The translations under genes were made by a program, and so were the position numbers. Shown piece after piece: positions 54,601-64,000 of a stretch of 64,000 bases of DNA. A model generated the notes under the pieces. The model was given only the letters and a program-made list of their open reading frames with translations, did not search any database and had not been told where the DNA came from. How positions within the stretch are numbered: position 1 is the stretch's first letter; each line of letters begins with the position of its first letter. The DNA is taken from contig CM059623.1 of assembly GCA_030435675.1 (NCBI GenBank), positions 8,830,012-8,894,011 on the forward strand. The letters run 5' to 3'. Origin of the DNA: Steinernema hermaphroditum. Taxonomy: Eukaryota; Nematoda; Chromadorea; Rhabditida; Steinernematidae.

Positions 54601-57600
54601 GACTGCCATCTCAAAGAAGGAATGAAATACTCAGTTCATTAGAAGGTCACTTTTTGCATTTCTCTAAAGGTCTTTTCTCCATCTGCCGTCCCTCTTCTCT
54701 CGTCTTCTTTGGAGAGATGACTCTTTTTCGATGAGCTAAGGATTTAAAAAGGATTATTCCTCGAAATTCTTTTGACATCTTTCTACAGTTAATGGAGCCA
54801 CCTTAGAAAACACAAAACAAGGCCCAAAAAGGTGTCAAAATACGGCGCCGGATAAAGGAACGAAACACGAAAACCGAGTTAATTCCATTGTCTATAGTAA
54901 TCTCGTCTATCTTCTGATGATCCCAAGAAGACCAATCCACCTCAATCCTCTAAATTTACCTAATCTTTCACTCGGTAGCTTGGAACCTCAGTCTTTCCGG
55001 ATGTTTCTCCTGATTACTATAACAACCTCCTCTTGTCCCTCTAATTCGGTAAAGTGGAAGTGCGAAAGGCAGTAAACGGTCCATTCTGTAGTATCATTTC
55101 GGTCTTTGCAAACCTCTCCCCTCCTCCGAGATGCAACTGTTCACTTTTTTGTCGCTGCACAAATTGATCGCTCGAGTCATGTGACTCTCCTGCACAACTT
55201 CGAAGCCTGCAAAGAACGGACCTAACGCAAAACACCATTCCTTCGATGCACTGAGCAAAATATAAAGGATGTTTTCCTGGGAGTACATTCCCGAAAAGAA
55301 CTCTCAGGACTCCAGAAATTCGACAACAGTCGGAAAATCGTCGTTTTATGCTCTTTAAAGAGCCCACTCCCTGAGTACATCATTCTCTAAACAATCAGAA
55401 CCATCTCCCATCGCAGGGCCTCGGCCGTCCCTCGCTTCCGAATTTCGTGGCCGAGTAAACGAATTCGAACAAAGCGCCGGTGGGGGCATGCAAACAGAGT
55501 TGTTTTCGGGGACTCTGTTTGTCGCCTCTGAAGGTGACGTGTGCGGCGCTGCAAACGTCTCCCCAGGAAATCCATGCAGCCCTCAATGACGTGGCTTATG
55601 TTCCCTTCTGGTGTGCGCTCTATGAGGAGCGATCCGTTCGAACATCGCTAAGTCAATCGTCTTATCACCATCGAATCCTTTGGACACATAGGGATCTTCT
55701 CGGCTTGTAGTCTTAGTCCCTAATCCCCTTGGAGGGAGAAAGATCACAAACTTCAAGCACTCAAGCAAATCATGTAGCCACCTCTACCGCACTCCATGCG
55801 ACTACCGTAGAACGTTGTCGCGATCTATCAAAGTTATGGCGATACTATTATGCTAATAGTATACAAAAACGCGCTTGTGGATGTGATCCAATGTTTGCTT
55901 TGAACGTGATAGGGTCCATAAGTTATCTTCTTGCGCCGAAGTGGCAGGTGACCGTCAGAGCGACTTCGCAGCTGTCACTAAGATTGGCGTATCACCTCCA
56001 ACGCTTTCCACTAACTGTCACTTATATGGACTCACATCTCGTGTTCTCTGACCATGGAATGGCATGGAGTGGCCCTTCCCCATTCACCTATTCAGAACCG
56101 ACTCTTCCCTTCTTGGCGCTTCAGGGACGTCTCCTCTCTCGAGAACCCACTTATCGGCGCGCGAAATCTCGCGTCCACTCCCGAAGGTGATGTGGGTTTG
56201 GGAATCGGTCGAATGGGAATAGGACGGTCGCCGATCTGGGATGGGTCCTTTCTTCCCCGGCGTCGATAGCGGTTTTGTACTTGGCCGTAATGCACTCCCT
56301 CCTCTTCATAATCTCGACAACAATCGGCTCGAAGACTCCGAATCTTCCGCGAATCGGCGTCTCTCCCACACAGCCACCCTCCGCCGCGCCCCTTATCACC
56401 CCCTAACAACCCTCGATCCACTTATCCGCGGTGTCCCCGCGATCGATATCTCCGCCGCTTCCTCTCCGTCGTTCGCACTTTCGCTCCCCTGAAGTGCGAT
56501 CGGAGAGGTGATCGATCGATTCCCAAACCCGAAACGATTCTCCGCCGCTCCCCGTGTTTACTCTCCTCCCGTCTTCGCCTTCTTCGCCTCCCGGCGGGCC
56601 TCGGCTTCCTTTTCTCATTAGGCCGGCGCTTCTTCAGATCCATTCCAGTTCCCAATTACTCCGAACTCCCCAAACAGGATCCGCCTCAGGGAATCGCGCA
56701 TTCCGTGTCGCGCGACAAAGATATCCGCCGCGTGGTCTTCGCGGCCGAAGGTTCGACTTTTTGGACGCGGATCAGGTTGCGCGCCGCAGAATTAGGCGTT
56801 TTTGAGGGTCCCCGAGGGCGGACGGCTTCGGAACGCCGCGACCCAGGGCTGTTTGTTTGGTATCCAGTCGCCTGGCTACATTCCATTAGCCGAGGGGTGA
56901 CTCAGTCAGTCAACAGCCCCTCCTGTAGCGCTCTTTTATGTTCTTTTGTCAAGGCGAAACATAAAAGTTGTTTGCATCGCCTATCGTCGGGAATCTGGGG
57001 AAGAAGCAAAACAGGAAGGAGGGACTAGACAAGTCTAGAAAGAAGTCATTTTCGAGAGTTTTCAAACGTGAGACCGATCGGTCATGGCTTCTTTTCCAGC
57101 TCCATCCAGCAAGATGCAATGGAGTCGTGTAAATTCTGAGTCAGAAGAGAGTCGGATAGGATGGCGACAGGTGCAATGCAAAACCGATCTTTTCAGGACG
57201 ACTTTCAGCGTCTCTAGTGGCAACCGACCTCAACAACGTCTTCCCTTGCCGAATCTTTTCTTCACGTGAACAGTTCCGACCCTCGCGATCGCCTCAAAAC
57301 CAGTTTTCCCCTCGAAACCAAAGTTCAGGCCCTGTGCGGCAGTAAACAAGGCGGCGCTGTCCTCGGGCCTCGAGTGGCACCACTGGAAACGTTCGCCTCC
57401 GTCATCGGGAGGCGATATCGGCTAATTTCGGCCTGCTTATCGCCTTCTATTTCGGGGCGACATTTCGATTAATTCGAGCTAATTGTGTCCATAATAGAGG
57501 GTCTGGCCCAGTCTAGACGGAGTCTGTTTGGCCAAGAGTGCACGCACGCCGACCACGGGAATCTTTGCTCAAAATATTTTTACAGCGTCTTCCGCTGACC

Positions 57601-60600
57601 CACTAAGTCGGAGATTTACGTTGGAGGTCTGCCGCTTTTTGTGCCAGAGCCGGCTTTTTGCCTTACCATGACCGGGTCACGTACTCGTCCCCTCCAAAGA
57701 CGTCTTCTCTGGGAACCAGTTGCGCGAAAGTGATTCCAAAAAGTCGGCGTCGAGTGTAAAGCGGAAGCCATTCGTCTTCGGCAAACAAAGTTCTTCCGAC
57801 TCAATGGCGGATTTGTGGGAGTTGCGCCATAATGAGTAATCTGACGCCCGGTGACGTGGACTCCGAGGTCACGGAGTCCCCTGCGGCTAGGGCCGTGTAA
57901 ACAGTGCTACTTGGAGCCGCGTAATTAGTCGGTTGTTTACGCGAAGCTATCGTAGAAGCGATCTGAGTCATCGGACTATAATTTTCATCAAACACCAATT
58001 CTTTGCCTCGAAATTGACGATTCATTAATCTTTTCTGACATTTATCGGATGTCCTTTGCCCGAGGAAAGCCAGAGATCCCTCCCTTCTAATCCTATCATG
58101 TAAACAGAAACGAAGCTCTGTTGCAAATTAGCGAGAGCTTAGCTCCCAAATTTAGTTCTTGACTTTGTCCTCTGACGTCACCCTCAAGTTGATTCTTCTT
58201 CTTCTATTTGGGGTTCTGGAAGACGTTTTCGTCCTCTATCCTCTGTTCATCTATGGTCATTCAATGTTCTCACAAAGGTCTGTGAAGTGCAGTACTTTGT
58301 TCGCACTTTAGCTCTATCAGGAGAAGAGGATGAAAACATCGACGGTTTTTGTGACGCCCTTCCCAGTGGGATTCAATCCTACAACGGTGGCCATCAGGTC
58401 TCCCTCTCTGTCACCTAATGAGAACTTAATCTCCCCAAGTGCAGATCTCGGCGAAACGTGATATCTCCACTTGTGGCCACTTAGGATCGTCGACGTAGGC
58501 ACACTTCCTCGTTCCCTCGTTCCATGCGCACCCAACTTCTCCTTGTCCTCCACCCCCTTCGGCGCTTCTGACGTCAGCCGACCGATCCTCGGAGGCCGCT
58601 TGCGTTAATTGCCTTCAGCGAACGTCGACACAGAGGGCCTCCTCTCCCCTTGTTTGTTTATTTGGCTGCGCTCCTCTGCACGTCTAAAATGCCGTCGTTT
58701 TTGAGTGTACAGGTGGCGATCGGACCGTACTTCCTTCGACAAATAAATCGCGTGCGCCTTCTCAGGACGCCTACAGTCCCTGGGGGCCTACCGTAGCCGA
58801 CGGGCCTCGATCCGGCGCGTCTTCCGCGCCCGTTTCGATATGTCCAGCGCGCCGGTTGTTGACCCCGATTCGAACTAATTCTCAGCCGCGCGCCGGCTCG
58901 GCCGGCGACGTGTTGCAACATCGGAGGCCGGGTCCTCGGTGGCCGAGTCTCGGCAGCCCGATCGCCGCCGTGACGAACGATTTACTGCCCGACGACGCAT
59001 TTTTTATTTATTGTCCTTATCGTCGACGTCCGTTTGACGACTATTAGACGACTGCGATGTTGTTGTTCTCTTTGGCCATTTGTAACCTTTTGTCTAAGAG
59101 TGCGCCGCCGATCGTCCGACGGCGGCCGGTTGCACAATTTTGCAAAACGCGACGCGAGGCGCCCGCATCAGGAGCGCTCCGCCGCGTTATTTGTTAACGA
59201 AAGGTGCGCTAATTGAGGTGCGTGAGGTGTTCGTTTTGCAGGAATAGGGACAAGGGCGCCCCTTTTTTGAGAAGTAGCTTTGAAGACGGATTACTTTCAT
59301 ATTACTTATGACGGTGGGACGCGATACGAATCGCGGCTATCGAGTCGACTGTGCGCTCGTGCTTGCTTGATGTTTGTCCAGAAGGTGGGCTAACTAATCC
59401 AAACGACGTGCCTAATTGAAAATCGGGTCGCTTGCAGGTTTTTTCTGTTGAGGCCAGAGAAGAGAGGAGTTGTTGTCTTGATTCCCCTTTTGCTTCCCTG
59501 TGAGATGAATTCCTTGCTCAAAAATGACCTAAAGAAGCGTCACCTATTGAACCTATTGCATCATCTACAAATCTCCTCAATTTTCAAGTCTTCCCGGCTC
59601 TTATTGTCCACTCACGTTGTCTCCTCGTCGCCTATTTCTGACACTTCTTAACGCCCTCTCCCCCGCCCCCTGACCATCCTGTGACCGTGCGAATCATCTG
59701 TTTACACCTGGATGCCTCAAAAGAGGTCTCACAAGGGGGAGTGGGAGAGTTCTAATTGCGGTTTGCGGCCGGAAAATACAAGCTGGGTCCCGAACGGAAA
59801 TCGGTCGCGATCTCTGGAGTAGAACTTGGTGTTACAAAGTGACGTCGGAGCGAATTACGAAAGTAGGGCTAGGCAGCGCCGGACAGGAGAATGCGAAACT
59901 TCGCACAGTTCTGTGGGAACTCCGGGACTCTTTTCGTCGTTTGGGTCGCCGTGGAGATCGAAGAACACTCTAGTGGCCTCGATTGGAAAGGACGTCTCCG
60001 CTTAATTTCATAAAAACGAATCAAAGTTCGCTTCTAGAAAATGCCTGAAAAGGACAAAAGAGGTTCACAAAGCAGAACTCGAAGAATGAAGGCCCTCTCC
60101 GAGTCTAGCCATCTTCTTGTCCTCCCAATCAGCCTCCCCTCGTCTCGTCCATAAACTTCTCCGAGTCCTCATTACTTCTCCGTTCCAACATCAATATTTA
60201 ACCGCCCTCCGGCGCTCCTCAGGACGGTCGTTCTTCGGGATAATCGTCTCCATCGGAATATAATTAATCGTGTCCGGCGGGCCGAGGCGAGAACGAAGGG
60301 ACCGGCGCCAAGGACCGTCCTCTCCTCTGCGGCCGCGCGTCTCGTGACGACGTCGCGCACAGTCGCCGCCGCGAACGGTCACGTGCGGCCGCGGAGCGCT
60401 TTTTCGATGTTACATGGGAGGTTATCGCCGCTGTCAACTTTGAACCGCCGGGATCAGCCAGTGTGTGCACATACTGTAGACGGGACGGTCGCATATTTTA
60501 TCGATTTCTGCTTCTCTTCGAAAGGCCGACTGACTATAAACTAGATGTATTCGATCTGTTTTTCAAGGGGAATTCGCTATTATGCGTTATTTATGGCACT

Positions 60601-63600
60601 CTATGAAACATTGATCATTTGCAGGGGTCATCAAATATGGATCATGGGGAGGGAGACGTAGAAGGGTGATCGTAGATGAAACTTCAAAGAGATGCTCAAA
60701 TTCTGAATCCATTCCCCAGACTTGCATACATCCTGGAAAGGTCATTCCAGGCAAATGCTTCTTTCAAGTTCGTCACAATTGCCAGTCGAGCGCGTTTGAT
60801 CGCCATTTCCCGAAAGGCGCGTTTCCCTGACTCTGTTAACTCTCTTTCTCTCTCTGGAATTCTGCAAAGTCCAGTTCCCAAGAAGGTCTTTGAGCTTCAA
60901 CTGGGGATTATGCTGTCCTTTGATTCCGCGAACAAATTGAGTTAACTGCCTGATCTGGTCATTACTTTGGTCGAGGGTTTCTCATTACTTACTTATTTAG
61001 ATGTTTTTGAATCATTCATGTTCTGACGTGCTCCCCTAGATCTGTGCTGCTCTTCAGTCCTCGAATTTCAAATCCTTCGATGCACCCTTATCCAGTTATA
61101 GCGGCGAGAAGTAGTATTTGTAGTCCTTTCAAAGAACCACAAGTGCATTTTTCCTTCTCTTTTTGTATCTTCCTCCTCCACTCGGCTCGGATCTCCTTCC
61201 TTCTAGAGCTGCGCGAAACACAAAAAGCTGCAAAGGCGACCTTTTCGGATCGGTCCATCAGAGCAAACAGCGCAACCCAAACAAAGGTCCGTGCATCCTC
61301 CGGTACTTCTCCCTCGTTCGGCCTCCTCGGGCACGCCTGTCGGCGACCGTCGTTCTTGAGCACCTTCTGCCCTGATTTATCGTCTCCGGCAATCCATCTT
61401 CCCGCGTCCGCGCCTTTAATAATTACCCGAGAGTCGAACTTTTCGCTAAATTTTGCCCCTTCCCGTCCAAAACCCATTGTTAACCTACTTCCCTAAAAGG
61501 TTCGCCCCCACCTAATTATACGTTCGCTGATTTATGAGAGCCGATTTACACGCACGGCGCTGCAAGTTCGGACGCCCTTTCGGAAAAAGCGACGAATTTC
61601 AAAAGTTGCGAAGTATAATCGCGGCTATGAATACTGATGGCGTCGGAATCGGAGGCGACCAGAAGTACAAGAGACTAATTGTCGCCAAGGTGCACCCCTG
61701 GCCGATGCGCTTCTTCGGGCCGAGCCGCAGCTATGGTCCCGATTAGGGGCGTCGCCTCGGGCTGCTCGCGCGACAACCGTACAGTCGGGCGCAGCACTGT
61801 CGGCGCGGCGCGGCGGTTGGTTCCTTGCAGGCAGGCAGGTCTCCTCGGCCGGGTGGCTTCGGACGTCCCACGCGACGCGACGCCGCCTCGCGCGTCGCCG
61901 CCGCATTCCTCTGCGAGAGAACGAGCGGAGACGACGTCGCGCATCGCCTATTCGCTTTATTCTTCGCTTCTTATTGCTTTCGAAACCCTTTGGCCTCGGT
62001 TCCTTGGGGGCGGCAGCGCTCTAGGGCTTCCACGACGAATACAAAAGAGAGCAGGAGTGGCACGTGGAATCCGTGACACCGATAGGGACTACAGTAGGCC
62101 ACAGGTCCTCGAAAGAAGGCGACAATCGGGGTACAAGGGTGAGGCGATGAGGCTAATAAGCGGATTCGAGGGACGCCATTTGGCGCTATTGAGAAAGGGG
62201 GTCTGACCTAGGGGGAAACGGCCTGATTTTCGGTCGGAAAGGAGCAGGCCGAAGCCGCTCTTCCTGAGGCTCCCGGGGGATCGAAGCCGTCATCGTCTGG
62301 CTACTTAGTTCTGTTATTCCTTCCGAGTCCTCGGGAAAGAAACATTGCGCTCTCGCGTTTCTTATTTCGTTCGGTCCTTGCAGGGGATTTGCACTTGGTT
62401 CCAGGGAAGAAGAGCACCTTTGGCCTCTCCTCTATGTTTTCCGCGACCTGTTTACCTTACTTTGGTCTCTATTTTAGTCCTGCTTGTTTTCTTGTGACAT
62501 TTCGCAATGTCCGAAGGTCGGAGAGTCGTTCTGTGGACCTTCCAGAACGGCGAACATTTCCCCCTGCACCCTACAGAAAAAGTCACTTTCATTACGCAGC
62601 CTTTCAACTTGAGTCTTCGGCCTTTGTTCTCTGGTTTCCGCCACCCTAATCCCCTAAGAAGCCTCTTTAAGTAATGAGCCAAAGGTTGTTGCAAGCACGG
62701 AATCGTGTCAATATTCGCACTTTCGGGCACCTCCACTCTCCTTCCTCTACCGCCTCGCGTCGCTTCTGACACGAACGCTCCAAAATGTGCCCTTTCCCGG
62801 CCGGCGCCGACGTCAGCGCCCGGTCCTCCCTCCAGAGGCCTTGTTTTCCACCAACTTTATCTTCCGGGAGCGCTGCTTCCAGGCATCGGAATCCGTTCTC
62901 ACCTCCTCTTTCACCATCCCGCGCCCAATCTCCGAGTAATCCCCGGCCGCGAGGTGCCCCAGCACGCCGATCAGGCGTCAGATCCCGGACGCGCCGCCTT
63001 CTTCGGCCCTAGTCGGTTTCATTAATAACGCTCCTCGCGGCGCCGCTACCGCATGCATAAGATCGCCTTTTTTTGTGCGGCGCCGTCCTCTCCCGACCTC
63101 GTCTCGCAGACGATTTTAGGGACGCCACGGGTCGTTCCCACCGTCCTCCGCATTGTAACAAATTCGAACGGACGACGAGGTGTCGACGAGATTAGCGCCG
63201 ATCTGATTGGCCGCTTCTTCTCCTCCCCGGAGACCCTCCGGCATCCAGTCTCCGACTTCCTAGGTCGTCGAGGCACGTGACCGAGAGACGCCAAAGTTCA
63301 GAGAATGCGCACACCTAAAGCCGGCGGACGTGAGTTTCCGGAGTCGCGCAAATCGAATTCACATCCTAATCGAATCGCGCGCTGCAGCGCCTTCCTCCAC
63401 AGTACCCTCGGCGGCTTCTCCGTGTGTGGCCTAACGAGCGGCGCACGCATAATTACGCGCAAGTGACCCAAAGAGCGTCTTCTGTCAGTCGCGCGCCTTT
63501 TTATGCAAAGTCGCCCACCGTTCGTCGGGCGTTTCAAGTGCCCCAGATCGATAGAGGCGAAGTTGTTTTGGAAAGGGCCTCGAGGCGCCTTTGTTGTGCC

Positions 63601-63843
63601 CTCGGGAACCGTCCTCGGACGCTTCGGAAGCGCCGTCTTCTGATAACGCGACGGGCGGCGACGCACTGTTCCTCCTTCCCGTGCTGATCGCAGTCGCTGT
63701 TTCAGGTTTCGCGTCGTCGTCGTCCGAAGAAGAAAACACGACGCCGAGACGAGTCGCCGAGCGCTTGTCGCCTCTTTTCTGCGAAATCTCCACCTGCGGG
63801 CTCTGTTTGTTCGGTTTCTGTGACGCCGCGCCCCGAAGCAGCC
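51675..63843. other. 12-kb gene-free stretch
   Basis: No exon that I can support on either strand. Longer open frames (for example 52710-53369 minus, 51828-52334 plus) lack an ATG near their 5' end or any domain wording. Several GC-rich blocks (58,590-59,200; 60,180-60,400; 61,660-61,960; 62,770-63,700) alternate with AT-rich parts. The stretch is far longer than other spacers here. Given the possible first coding exon at 63844, it may be upstream regulatory DNA or contain long 5' introns. Confidence 0.45.
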
Positions 63844-63916
63844 ATGACTACGTTCGAGGAACGTCGCCCGATCAGCATAGAACAGCACAAGGTGCAGCAG
63901 AGGGAGAAGCTCAACG
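63844..63916 (+). CDS. Possible first coding exon of a gene continuing right
   Basis: ATG at 63844 opens a short exon (MTTFEERRPISIEQHKVQQR, then EKLN) followed by a good donor AACG/GTAGGTG at 63916-63917. A TTTCAG ending at 63705 could be the trans-splice or 5'-UTR acceptor. The Glu/Arg/Gln-rich start is not recognisable as a family. The next exon is outside the window. Confidence 0.4.
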
Positions 63917-64000
63917 GTAGGTGCACCCCTGAACCTTCGCTTCGGGACCCCTTTTTGGAAAGGGCTCCCTCTCAAACGTCCCTTTTTGGACAGATTCATC

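Noticed and set aside
63298..63999. 233-codon minus-strand frame at the right edge
   Set aside because: Arg/Pro/Ser-rich composition typical of a GC-rich shadow frame; overlaps the better supported exon at 63844.
1..64000. CRISPR arrays, operon-type ribosome binding sites or other bacterial features
   Set aside because: None seen; spliceosomal introns and gene content show nuclear nematode DNA.

Overview
The window looks like nematode nuclear DNA. Introns are mostly 38-60 bases and end in TTTTCAG or TTTCAG. Several start codons sit just behind an isolated TTTCAG/CCAG, as spliced-leader acceptors do. Recognisable proteins include gro-1, feh-1, elc-1, gos-28, immp-2 and mrps-18A types, worm tau-tubulin-kinase-like kinases, and a degraded mariner. 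No species is claimed. Gene models below were assembled by hand by joining exons whose reading frames and splice sites agree.

Layout. (1) 1-0.64 kb: 5' end of a DnaJ gene running off the left edge. (2) 0.64-14.1 kb: largely gene-free, holding one apparently full-length RTE-type non-LTR retrotransposon (5018-8083) with a perfect 11-bp target duplication. (3) 14.1-28.6 kb: dense genic block. It holds a TTBK-like kinase, a SKP1-like gene with a frame break, a small type I membrane protein, mitochondrial ribosomal mrps-18A, an Ig/TM/coiled-coil protein, two tandem secreted phospholipase A2 genes, gro-1, immp-2, gos-28 and a second TTBK-like kinase. Two TIR elements sit between genes (24041-24385 and 26409-27240). 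(4) 28.7-37.1 kb: a transposon graveyard. A small tyrosine-rich secreted-peptide gene was split by a mariner, which was itself hit by an 8-bp-TSD foldback element. Its 3' flank carries a Tc1-like element with a second foldback nested inside. A partial second copy of the gene carries a solo LTR. An insulysin (IDE) pseudogene is split by another TA-flanked element that contains an RTE-derived short element. An internally deleted RTE 3' end and tandem repeats follow. (5) 37.3-42 kb: a T-box gene, the intact secreted-peptide gene, a multi-pass membrane protein and a diverged inverted secreted-peptide paralog. (6) 43.2-50.8 kb: nine-exon FE65 homolog feh-1. (7) 51.3 kb: elongin C. (8) 51.7-63.8 kb: a 12-kb stretch with no supportable gene, ending in what may be the first coding exon of a gene that continues to the right.

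The host genes are mostly unrelated housekeeping or signalling genes and form no obvious pathway. The most unusual content is the layered insertion history at 28.8-35.8 kb and the small secreted-peptide family it has damaged. Several introns also seem to use AAG rather than CAG 3' splice sites, and one seems to be GC-AG.
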